Under the pieces are notes generated by a model that had not been told where the DNA came from, searched no databases, and worked only from the letters and a program-made list of their open reading frames with translations. The position numbers were made by a program, and so were the translations under genes. Source: Longimicrobiales bacterium (lineage in GTDB: Bacteria > Gemmatimonadota > Gemmatimonadetes > Longimicrobiales > Gaopeijiaceae). Taken from it: a stretch of 64,000 nt of DNA. Positions 56,799-64,000 of this stretch are shown piece after piece. The first letter of the stretch is position 1. Every line of letters starts with the position of its first letter. Where the stretch lies: NCBI GenBank assembly GCA_028278645.1, contig JANQDZ010000004.1:51353-115352 (forward strand), read 5' to 3'.

Positions 56799-57518
56799 TT
56801 GACCACAACCATCATCACCGCCATGGTCTTGGGGACCTTCGCCGGTCTAGCCCCTGGGCCCTACACGACCATGGTGGCTGGAACCGCGCTGGAAAAAGGG
56901 TTCAAGGCTGGGTTCCTCCTCGCCCTCACCCCTTTGGTCACCGACGTGGTCCCCATGTTGTTCTCCGCACTCCTGCTGGACCGACTAGGCGAGTTGGCCC
57001 TTACCATGCTGGGCATCACCGGAGGCGCCATCATAATCGTGGTGGGTCTTCGGTTCCTGCGGGAGCATTCCAGCCGGGGGCCGCTCCTCCCACCCAAAGA
57101 GGGAGATCGTCTCGAGGCAACGGGCCAACGAAGGCAGAGCGCACTGGCCGGTCATGTCATCGCCAGCACACTCCTCAACCCGTCTCCCTGGCTCTTTTGG
57201 CTCATCATCGCGTCTCCCCTTCTTCTCCGGGCTTGGAACCGGAGTCCAGGCGAAGGCGTGCTTTTTGCCGGGCTGATCTTCCTCACCAACATCACAACCG
57301 CCAGCCTCCTTGCCTGGCTCGCCTCTCACAGCCGTAAGCTCCTCAACCCGGACTGGCAACGGAGAAGCTTGAAGTTTGTGGGGATCACCCTGATCCTCGC
57401 CGGCTCCTTCTTGTGCTGGCAAGCCACTGTCGGGAACTTCCGGAACCTCATCGAACAGCAGGAAGCCATACGCAACGTGGTGGAAGAGGGAATCTCCGGG
57501 ACCGGATCCTTCAGGTAG
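56799..57518 (+). CDS. LysE-family amino-acid exporter
   Basis: A 239-aa, six-helix inner-membrane protein of the LysE/RhtB superfamily: GTFAGLAPGPYTTMVAGTALEKGFKAG is the family start, with STLLNPSPWLFWLIIASPLL in the middle. It would export amino acids or small metabolites. TTG start at 56799 (an ATG at codon 8 is an alternative). It is followed 4 bp later by the sulfotransferase gene. Confidence 0.82.
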   Translation: MTTTIITAMVLGTFAGLAPGPYTTMVAGTALEKGFKAGFLLALTPLVTDVVPMLFSALLLDRLGELALTMLGITGGAIIIVVGLRFLREHSSRGPLLPPKEGDRLEATGQRRQSALAGHVIASTLLNPSPWLFWLIIASPLLLRAWNRSPGEGVLFAGLIFLTNITTASLLAWLASHSRKLLNPDWQRRSLKFVGITLILAGSFLCWQATVGNFRNLIEQQEAIRNVVEEGISGTGSFR

Positions 57519-57522
57519 GTGA

Positions 57523-58674
57523 ATGTTCCTCAGCGTCAGACTGGTCATCAGACTCCTGCGGTTGACACTCTTGCCACCCTGGCCCAATGGGCCCTGGACG
57601 GCAAGAAGGCTCAGCCTCCTGCTTCTTCTGATCCCCTTATTCCTCCTTCTCCAAGCCACCCACTGGATCGGATTTCTGTTGGACGAAGTTCTGTTCCGGG
57701 GATATAAAAAGGTCGTCGTCAAGGAACCCCTCTTCATCGTCGGCCTCCCCCGAAGCGGCACCACCTTCCTTCACCGCGTGTTCGCGCGAGACACCGATAG
57801 GTTCACCACGACCCGTCTCTGGGAGCTCCTTCTGGCGCCCTCTGTAACGGAACGAAAGATCTGGTTGGGCCTTGGGGCGTTGAACCGGGCTCTGGGAAAA
57901 CCCTTCACACGTTTTGGGAAGTGGGGTGAGAAGACTGGCCTGGGATGGCTGGATGTGATCCATGAGGTGTCCCTGGAGGATCCAGAGGAGGATTACTTCC
58001 TCCTCCTCCCGGTGTTCGCCTGTTTCCTCCTGGTGGTACCGTTTCCCTACCACGAGGCGGTATGGCGACTCGCTCGGTTCGATCAACTCTCGGACAGGGA
58101 GCGGAAACCGATCCTGGCCTTTTATGAAGCGGCTCTGAAGCGCCACCTCTATGTGACGGGGCCAGAGAAGCAACTCCTTTCAAAAAACCCGTCTTTCACA
58201 CCTTTCATGCGATCCCTCAGGGAGACGTTCCCAGACGGAAAGGTCCTCTGTTGCGTCAGGGAGCCGGCTGAGGTTGTCCCGTCTTTGCTCTCCTCCGTTC
58301 AGGCGGGGGCAAAGGTCTTCGGATACGACGTGGCGGACCCCAGGGTGCGAGACCGGTTCGTTGAGATGCTGGAGTTCTACTCCAAGCACGCCCTTTCCAC
58401 GCTAGCCGATGTTCCCGAGAGCGAACACGCTTTCGCGCCCCTGAAGGTCATGCGGTCAGACGTGGAGGGGTTTGTCCTGGGCGTATACGATCGGTTCGGC
58501 TGGAAGGTGGATTCGGGGTTCCGGGAAAAGCTGAAGGAGGACTCCGAACGGGGGAGAGGTCATAAAAGCCGTCACTCTTACTCTCTCGAGGGATTTGGCC
58601 TGACTGAGGAAGAGGTCCTACCTCGCTTTTCCGGGCTGAACGACCGGTTTGGTTTCGGTAGGGGGCCCGAATGA
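57523..58674 (+). CDS. PAPS-dependent sulfotransferase, membrane-anchored
   Basis: A 383-aa protein with an N-terminal hydrophobic region (about 28-58) and the PAPS 5'-phosphosulfate-binding motif LPRSGTTFLH (75-84). CVREPAEVVPSLLSSVQ follows, matching the 3'-phosphate loop. The domain is the Sulfotransfer_3 type. With the following deacetylase-like and GT4 genes it may modify a lipid-linked sugar or glycolipid. Its stop overlaps the next ATG (ATGA). Confidence 0.87.
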   Translation: MFLSVRLVIRLLRLTLLPPWPNGPWTARRLSLLLLLIPLFLLLQATHWIGFLLDEVLFRGYKKVVVKEPLFIVGLPRSGTTFLHRVFARDTDRFTTTRLWELLLAPSVTERKIWLGLGALNRALGKPFTRFGKWGEKTGLGWLDVIHEVSLEDPEEDYFLLLPVFACFLLVVPFPYHEAVWRLARFDQLSDRERKPILAFYEAALKRHLYVTGPEKQLLSKNPSFTPFMRSLRETFPDGKVLCCVREPAEVVPSLLSSVQAGAKVFGYDVADPRVRDRFVEMLEFYSKHALSTLADVPESEHAFAPLKVMRSDVEGFVLGVYDRFGWKVDSGFREKLKEDSERGRGHKSRHSYSLEGFGLTEEEVLPRFSGLNDRFGFGRGPE

Positions 58675-59399
58675 CCGAAACTGCAATCGTTTCGGTCCAC
58701 GACGTGATGCCGTCCACCTTCTCGAGGGTGAAGAAGATCTTGGAACGACTGGAGGAGGCCGGGGTCCCTCCGTCCACCTTGCTCGTCGTGCCCGGAAAAG
58801 ACTGGACACCAGAGTTGCTCGATTCCCTGCGGACACTCGTCGGCCAGGGCTACACCCTGGCGGGACACGGATGGGTACACAAAGCCACCTCGGGACGCCG
58901 CACGTTCTACCATAAAGGTCACGCCCTCCTGATCTCCCGAAACGAAGCTGAACACCTGTCTCGGCCCCCCGGTGAATCAGCCGAAATGATCCAGAGGTGC
59001 TACGACTGGTTCGGCGCGGTAGGCCTCCCTTCCCCCGAGCTCTACGTCCCACCGGCCTGGGCCCTGGGATCCCTGCCCTTCAACCGTCTGGCAGATCTTC
59101 CTTTCCGTTGGTACGAGGTTCTCCGGGGTTTTCTGGAGGCACGGACAGGCCGGGTCCTATGGCTACCCTTGGCCGGGTTCGAGGCCGACACCACCTTTCG
59201 GGAGGTGAGCCTACGTTTTTGGAACGGCTTGAACGTTCACCTCGCCAAACGTCTCAGGGGTCCTCTGCGCATCTCGATCCACCCCGGAGATCTGGAGCTC
59301 CTGCTGGAAAAGGACCTGGATAGAATGGTCAGGCGCCCCTGGAGGTTCGTCGGGGAAGCAGATGTTCTGGGGGCCGAACCCGGGTCGGAGACCACATGA
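58671..59399 (+). CDS. DUF2334 polysaccharide-deacetylase-like protein
   Basis: A 242-aa NodB-fold protein: SVHDVMP with Asp11, and AGHGWVHK with His66 and His70, give the D-H-H metal site of polysaccharide deacetylases; SIHPGDLE is the C-terminal His motif. No signal peptide, so it is cytoplasmic. It likely removes an N-acyl group from a sugar precursor. It is coupled to neighbours at both ends by ATGA. Confidence 0.84.
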   Translation: MTETAIVSVHDVMPSTFSRVKKILERLEEAGVPPSTLLVVPGKDWTPELLDSLRTLVGQGYTLAGHGWVHKATSGRRTFYHKGHALLISRNEAEHLSRPPGESAEMIQRCYDWFGAVGLPSPELYVPPAWALGSLPFNRLADLPFRWYEVLRGFLEARTGRVLWLPLAGFEADTTFREVSLRFWNGLNVHLAKRLRGPLRISIHPGDLELLLEKDLDRMVRRPWRFVGEADVLGAEPGSETT

Positions 59400-60541
59400 A
59401 AGTCGCGTTCTTCACGGACACGTTCCTACCGTTCATCAACGGAGCCTCCGTGGCGGTGTGGGACCTGGCCCGCTCACTGGCCGACCGGGGGCATGAGATC
59501 CATATCATCGCGCCGATCCCTCGGAGGGCCCGCTACGAACACCCCAACGTCCACTTTCTTCCCGTCCGCTCCATCTCGGCCGGCCTGATATATCCTGGCT
59601 TCCGGTTCGCCAGCCCTTTCAACGAGAGGGTCCATCGGTACGCCAGGGAACAGGACTTCGATCTGATCCACTATCACACCCCCCTCTTCCTCGGCAGGCT
59701 CGCCATGGGGGTGGCGCGCCGCCGCAAACTCCCCCTTGTCGGCACTTACCATACATCTGTGGACTCGAGGGAGTACCGGGCCCATTGGAAGATGCACCAC
59801 AGGCTCTTCGACAAGGGGATGAGGGGTTATATCGACTTCTTCTATCGCCGGTGCGACCTGGTGAGCGTGCCTACCTCCGCCTACGCGGACGAGGTGGCGG
59901 CCCTGGGGTTAAAATACCCCACCCGGGTGATCAGCAACGGGATCGACCTGAAAAAATTCCCCGAAGTAGACTGCCAGGAGATCCGGGACCGGTACCCGGG
60001 AAAGATCGTCCTCTCCGTCGGACGACTGGCCAGGGAGAAGAACCTCCTGTTCCTCTTGGATGTTTGGCCACACCTCCAGGAAGAGGCCCACCTGGTCATC
60101 ATCGGAGGTGGCCCGATGGAGGTCCAGCTTCGGAAGTACGCCGAAGAGAAGGGCCTCGAGAACACCCACTTCTTGGGCATGATCCCTCACGAAGACCTGA
60201 TCCTATCCGGATATCACCGCGCCGCAGACGTTTTTGTGATGACCTCCATGGTCGAAACCCAGGGTCTGGCACTCATGGAAGCTCAGGCCGCCGGGCTGGT
60301 CTCGGTGGGAATCGACGCGGGGGGCACCAAGGACCTCATCGTGGACGGCGAGAACGGTTTCCTGATCGAGCCCAACGACGAGGAAGGGTTCGTGGGAGCT
60401 GTCCGGAAGCTGCTGGAAGACGGCGTGCTGCGAAACCGGATGCGAGACGCCACCCTGAGAGAGATCGAAAAACACGACCTCAGAAACGTGGCAAGGGAAT
60501 GGGAAGAGGTCTACGAGGAGTTGCTGACCGCTACCCGCTGA
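59396..60541 (+). CDS. GT4-family glycosyltransferase
   Basis: A 381-aa GT-B enzyme: MKVAFFTDTFLPFINGASVAVW, GTYHTSVDSREY, VGRLAREKNLLFLLD, and the E-x7-E motif ETQGLALMEAQA. Pattern is like diacylglycerol or polyprenyl glycosyltransferases (MgtA-like). With the sulfotransferase and deacetylase it may build a sulfated glycolipid. The 3' end overlaps the convergent TonB-like gene by 11 bp. Confidence 0.9.
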   Translation: MKVAFFTDTFLPFINGASVAVWDLARSLADRGHEIHIIAPIPRRARYEHPNVHFLPVRSISAGLIYPGFRFASPFNERVHRYAREQDFDLIHYHTPLFLGRLAMGVARRRKLPLVGTYHTSVDSREYRAHWKMHHRLFDKGMRGYIDFFYRRCDLVSVPTSAYADEVAALGLKYPTRVISNGIDLKKFPEVDCQEIRDRYPGKIVLSVGRLAREKNLLFLLDVWPHLQEEAHLVIIGGGPMEVQLRKYAEEKGLENTHFLGMIPHEDLILSGYHRAADVFVMTSMVETQGLALMEAQAAGLVSVGIDAGGTKDLIVDGENGFLIEPNDEEGFVGAVRKLLEDGVLRNRMRDATLREIEKHDLRNVAREWEEVYEELLTATR

Positions 60542-61199
60542 CCCGGTACGGATACCAGGACGCCACTGGTTGGTTGTTCCTCTGGGCAGGATTGAACACC
60601 CACTCCGCCGCCTCCCGGATCAACTGCCGATTGAGACTTCCATCTGAGGTGGGGGGATCCAGTCGGGTGGAGTCGGGGACCACTCTCCCGGTGGCATCGA
60701 CGAAAACCCATACCTCCAGTGTTTTGCCCCTCAGGTTCTTGTTCACCGGGGGCATGATCATTCCCCTCGGTGACGGCGGAACAACCCTGAAAAGACCCTG
60801 CTCAGCGGTGCCCCCGTCTCCCCGGCCCTGTCCTCCTTCGATACCGGGTGGTCCCTCTGACGTCCCTGGAGCTTCCCCGGTCATGGACGCCAGGTCCAGT
60901 TGCGGCTCCATGTCGAACTCGACAGGGATGTCTTCCAGACTGATCAGCGGAACTCGAGGCGGAACGATAACCCGGGCAGGGGGCACCCGAAGGCTCACCG
61001 ACTCCATTCCGCCTCCTGCCGCGTAGAAATCCCCGGCCCTGGGGCCGGCGGCCGAGAAGGGGGAAGGCGGAATGGGAACGACCCGCCAGAAGAAAAAGAT
61101 GAGGACATGGATCAACAAGGACGCACCAAGAGCGACACGGAACATCCGATCTTGCGACGCCCGACGCTCGGTTACCGACGGCTTGGTGTCCTCGGTCAT
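60531..61199 (-). CDS. TonB-like periplasmic protein
   Basis: A 222-aa protein: a short cytoplasmic N-terminus, one membrane helix (about 20-40), a proline-rich, poorly conserved periplasmic spacer, and a C-terminal domain resembling TonB (KTLEVWVFVDATGRVVPDSTRL, then AAEWVFNPAQRNNQPVASWYPYRV). TonB-type proteins energise outer-membrane receptors. No exbBD is adjacent. ATG 61199 with CAGGG upstream. Confidence 0.8.
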   Translation of the reverse strand: MTEDTKPSVTERRASQDRMFRVALGASLLIHVLIFFFWRVVPIPPSPFSAAGPRAGDFYAAGGGMESVSLRVPPARVIVPPRVPLISLEDIPVEFDMEPQLDLASMTGEAPGTSEGPPGIEGGQGRGDGGTAEQGLFRVVPPSPRGMIMPPVNKNLRGKTLEVWVFVDATGRVVPDSTRLDPPTSDGSLNRQLIREAAEWVFNPAQRNNQPVASWYPYRVSG

Positions 61200-61416
61200 C
61201 CCTGGCCCCATTCCCGACCAAATCGGCCAATCCTGCCCCGTTGGGGGCTCCCTACCCTCAATATACTGATCCGGGGCCCCAGGAGTTTCCAATTTCGTTC
61301 GCTTGCCAGGCCTCAGTTGCCCGGACAACTTCATCCCCGCCTGGCTGTTTCAGCCCCCTCTGGCTAATACAGCCGGAAATGGCCCGTGCGGAACCAAACA
61401 CCAGTGACCAGAGGCC

Positions 61417-62346
61417 GTGTCCCAAAATCCAACCGCAGAAGCCGGAGAAGAACCGGGAAGACGTCCCTTTTTGGAGAGGCTCTCTCGCTTTGCCGTTTTC
61501 TACGAGCTGACCAAGCCCGGGATCGCTGGGTACGTCATGGTTACGGCGGGCGTGGGATATCTGGTCGCGGCCCAGGGTCAGGCCGACTTCCTCCCGGTAA
61601 TCTGGACCCTCCTGGGAACGGTCCTGGCCACAGGCGGGGCGCTGGCCCTCAACCAGTTCGTGGAGTGGGAGCTGGACGCTCTCATGGAGCGTACCCGAAC
61701 CCGGCCCATCCCGTCTGGTCGTCTCGGGCCCAAAGAAGCCTTCTTCTTCGGGAACCTGCTGACCCTTGGGGGCATCGGCGTTCTGTTTGTTACCGTGGGA
61801 TGGCTGCCGGCTGGTTTGACGGCCCTTTCAGCCCTCAGCTACAACCTCATCTACACGCCCCTCAAGAAGGTCTCCTACGTCTCCACCCTGGCCGGTGCCT
61901 TCCCCGGAGCCATGCCGACTCTCATCGGTTGGAGCGCCGCCGTCGGGACGCTGACCCTGGAGGCAGGAGCGGTGTTTGCCATCGCCTATCTCTGGCAGCT
62001 ACCTCACGTGCTTTCGCTGGGCTGGCTATTGAGGAAGGATTACGCCAGGGCCGGGTTTTACCTGATCCCCAAGTCCGATCCTCAGGGCCGACAAATCGCC
62101 TGGCACATCACCGCCTTCTCCGCTACCCTGGCGCTGGTGGGTTTGGCTCCGACCTGGCTGGGGATAACCGGGATGGTCTATCTGTTTGGCATGGCCGCCT
62201 TGGGGGCCGGGCTGCTCGGGCTGGCCATCGCCACGTTAAAAGAGAATCGTCTCACGGCTGTTGCGGCGAGACGGGTTTTCCTGGGGTCCCTGGTTTATCA
62301 TCCCCTCTTCCTGGTCCTCCTCCTCGTCGACGCGATCCGCCTTTGA
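61417..62346 (+). CDS. ctaB: Heme o synthase (protoheme IX farnesyltransferase)
   Basis: A 309-aa UbiA-family prenyltransferase with about eight or nine helices. The first Asp-rich motif NQFVEWELDALMERTRTRP is the CtaB/CyoE hallmark; the second is in KKVSYVSTLAGAFPGAMPTLIGWSA. It farnesylates heme b for cytochrome oxidase. GTG start. No oxidase genes are adjacent in the window. Confidence 0.93.
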   Translation: MSQNPTAEAGEEPGRRPFLERLSRFAVFYELTKPGIAGYVMVTAGVGYLVAAQGQADFLPVIWTLLGTVLATGGALALNQFVEWELDALMERTRTRPIPSGRLGPKEAFFFGNLLTLGGIGVLFVTVGWLPAGLTALSALSYNLIYTPLKKVSYVSTLAGAFPGAMPTLIGWSAAVGTLTLEAGAVFAIAYLWQLPHVLSLGWLLRKDYARAGFYLIPKSDPQGRQIAWHITAFSATLALVGLAPTWLGITGMVYLFGMAALGAGLLGLAIATLKENRLTAVAARRVFLGSLVYHPLFLVLLLVDAIRL

Positions 62347-62351
62347 ACTGG

Positions 62352-62370
62352 GAGAAGGGTGTTACGAAGG
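62352..62370. repeat. Intergenic repeat element, copy 3 (diverged)
   Basis: GAGAAGGGTGTTACGAAGG shares the GAAGGGTGTT core and CGAA with copies 1 and 2. It begins 6 bp after the ctaB stop and ends about 49 bp before the P1 peptidase ATG. A shorter inverted match (AGAAGGGTGTTTC on minus) lies at 63648-63660. Confidence 0.4.
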
Positions 62371-62418
62371 TATGCTCCTTCAGCCGATAACTCATTCGTC
62401 TCCATCGAGAATAGGCCC

Positions 62419-63648
62419 ATGTACCGTCATGATCGTTTGTCTCCGAAGCGGTGGGTCGTTACAGCCATCGCTCTTCTGGTCTTCAGCCCAACCCCACTCA
62501 TGAGCCAGGCCGACGAGAGACCGAGAGCTCGGGACCTGGGGTTGCGGATCGGTGTCTTTTCTCCGGGCCCACACAACGGCATTACCGACGTGGCGGGTGT
62601 TCTCGTGGGTCAGGTGACGGTTTGGGAGGGGTCGGACGTGAGGACAGGCGTCACCGCCGTTCTCCCACACCCGGGGAACATCTTCCAGGAGAAGGTGCCG
62701 GGGGCCGTCGTTGTTGGGAACGGATTTGGGAAGCTTGCCGGGGTGACTCAGGTTCGTGAGCTGGGAGAGATCGAGACACCAATCCTTCTGACCTGCACGC
62801 TCTGCGTTTGGCGGGCAGCCGACGCCATGGTGGAGTGGCTCCTGGGGCAGGATGGCATGGAGGGAGTCCGGTCCATCAACCCCGTCGTGGGAGAGACCAA
62901 TGACGGTGGACTCAACGATATCAGGAGCCGACCCATCCGCCCGGAGCACGTGCGCCGGGCTTTGGAAGAGGCCCGAACCGGACCGGTCCAGGAGGGTTCG
63001 GTCGGGGCAGGAACCGGGACACGTGCCTTCGGGTGGAAGGGGGGGATCGGAAGCAGCAGCCGGGTACTCCCCGACGCACTGGGCGGCTATACCGTGGGCG
63101 TCCTGGTCCAATCCAATTACGGCGGGATTCTCTCGATGGGTGGGGCCCCGGTGGGCAAAGAGTTGGGGCGATACTCGTTTCAACGATTTGTGGAGGAAGG
63201 TGGCTCCGTCGATCAAAATACACCGGAGGACGAGGACGACGACGGAAGAGGGATTCCCGACGTAGACGGGGGATCCATCATGATGGTGGTGGCCACCGAT
63301 GCCCCACTCAGCTCCAGGAACCTGGAGAGGTTGGCCGGGCGGGCTCTCCTAGGTTTGGCCCGCACTGGTTCCTCCGGAAGCAACGGATCAGGCGACTACG
63401 TCCTGGCTTTCAGCTCCTCTGAAGACGTCCGCCGCACCTCCTCGAGAGGACCTCGGACCATCTTGGATCTCCCGAACGACGGTATGTCCGGACTCTTCCA
63501 GGCCACCATCGAAGCCACGGAAGAGGCCATCTACAACTCGATCCTCAAAGCGACCGACGTAACCGGCCGCGGCGGGAGCACGGCCCAGGCCCTTCCAATA
63601 GACGAGGTCGTGGAGGTACTCCGGAGGTATGGAGTAATCGGGGGATAG
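62419..63648 (+). CDS. P1-family aminopeptidase (DmpA-like), exported
   Basis: About 409 aa with a signal peptide (1-31, ending MSQA) and the DmpA/OAT fold: NGITDVAGVLVGQVTVWEG, LPHPGNIFQEKVPGA, GNGFGKLAGVTQVRELG, and GVLVQSNYGG, where self-cleavage before Ser creates the N-terminal nucleophile. Such enzymes release N-terminal D- or L-amino acids from peptides. ATG 62419 is preferred for the signal peptide. Confidence 0.9.
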   Translation: MYRHDRLSPKRWVVTAIALLVFSPTPLMSQADERPRARDLGLRIGVFSPGPHNGITDVAGVLVGQVTVWEGSDVRTGVTAVLPHPGNIFQEKVPGAVVVGNGFGKLAGVTQVRELGEIETPILLTCTLCVWRAADAMVEWLLGQDGMEGVRSINPVVGETNDGGLNDIRSRPIRPEHVRRALEEARTGPVQEGSVGAGTGTRAFGWKGGIGSSSRVLPDALGGYTVGVLVQSNYGGILSMGGAPVGKELGRYSFQRFVEEGGSVDQNTPEDEDDDGRGIPDVDGGSIMMVVATDAPLSSRNLERLAGRALLGLARTGSSGSNGSGDYVLAFSSSEDVRRTSSRGPRTILDLPNDGMSGLFQATIEATEEAIYNSILKATDVTGRGGSTAQALPIDEVVEVLRRYGVIGG

Positions 63649-63658
63649 AAACACCCTT

Positions 63659-64000
63659 CTAACGCCAGGCGTCCTTCCACTTCACGTAGTGGACCGTCTC
63701 TACCCCGCCGTCCCGGAGGACGTTTAGTCCATCCGGCTTCCGGTAGGGATTCCGGTAGAAAACGTGCGTGACGTTCGCCTGGATCAGCAGCTTTGCACAC
63801 ATCACACATGGGCTGGCCGTCACAAAAGCCACCTTCTCCCGCAGGTGACCGTCAGCCTTCACCACGGCATTCTGTTCCGAATGGATACAGCCGCAGGCTC
63901 CGGGAGTCTCCGAGTCGCAGCGGTTGGGAAAACCCCTGGCGTTCCCGTTGTAACCCAGAGCTACCACATGTTCCAAAGCGCCGTCGGTTATGACCGTACC
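63659..64000 (-). CDS. dCMP deaminase (ComEB-like), 5' end beyond the window
   Basis: Partial: the frame continues to base 64000 with upstream residues (TVITDGALEH...). LGYNGNARGFPNRC, GCIHSEQNAVV (zinc His and catalytic Glu) and SPCVMCAKLLIQA (two zinc Cys) are the cytidine/deoxycytidylate deaminase zinc motif, and VTHVFYRNPYRK follows. It converts dCMP to dUMP for thymidylate synthesis. The stop is 10 bp from the convergent P1 peptidase stop. Confidence 0.9.
   Translation of the reverse strand, partial: GTVITDGALEHVVALGYNGNARGFPNRCDSETPGACGCIHSEQNAVVKADGHLREKVAFVTASPCVMCAKLLIQANVTHVFYRNPYRKPDGLNVLRDGGVETVHYVKWKDAWR

Overview
The window is 64 kb of GC-rich DNA from a Gram-negative (diderm) bacterium. 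Most likely it is a member of the Gemmatimonadota or a related Fibrobacterota-Chlorobiota-Bacteroidota (FCB) lineage. This rests on lipid A/LPS genes (an LpxL-type acyltransferase, an MsbA-type exporter, a WaaP/KdkA-type kinase, a GT9 transferase), a PorX-type regulator (REC plus PglZ, known from type IX secretion bacteria), many lipoproteins, a DUF5777 barrel, and tightly packed genes with ATGA overlaps and frequent GTG/TTG starts. The phylum is an inference. There is no rRNA, tRNA, CRISPR array, IS element or prophage that I can support.

Layout. 0.4-1.9 kb: an exported serine hydrolase and a tiny FmdB-type zinc ribbon. 1.9-13 kb: a mannose-glycan locus. On the minus strand lie an SSS symporter and two tiny membrane proteins. 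On the plus strand lie an unknown protein, a Tat-exported GH125, a GH92-GH47 fusion lipoprotein and a GH2 beta-mannosidase lipoprotein. Together these could strip alpha-1,2/1,3/1,6-mannose and the core beta-mannose from high-mannose N-glycans or yeast-type mannan. 13-15 kb: YceI, a DUF5777 barrel and a cytochrome-like lipoprotein in one operon. 15-19 kb: a lipoprotein, MsrPQ and an M20 hydrolase. 19-24 kb: recF-dciA-gyrB, a crotonase and ssb.

24-29 kb is the most unusual part. Three small proteins here share two previously unnamed domains in shuffled order. Among them lie a ribbon-helix-helix-like regulator with a 67-nt structured leader, an unrecognised 307-aa protein, and rpsU. 29-34 kb: a six-gene minus-strand run (TPR, double zinc ribbon, cytochrome c, cupredoxin-like, unknown, AraC-type regulator). 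34-42 kb: glycosylasparaginase, HyuB, an ABC-F ATPase, DUF2911 and a divergent alkaline phosphatase. 42-45 kb: lgt, an LPS-core kinase and a GT9 transferase. 45-49 kb: a GroES-like protein, AMMECR1, YceI, GH172 and an ICMT-like methyltransferase.

49-57 kb (minus strand): porX-msbA-lpxL are coupled by overlaps, followed by GT2-DUF3108-deoxyhypusine-synthase-like. These look like one envelope-biogenesis block. 57-60.5 kb (plus strand): LysE-type exporter, sulfotransferase, DUF2334 deacetylase-like protein and GT4, again coupled. 60.5-64 kb: a TonB-like protein, heme o synthase, a P1 peptidase, and a dCMP deaminase that runs off the right edge.

Gene starts were chosen by shine-dalgarno-like sequences, signal peptides and operon overlaps, and should be read as best estimates.
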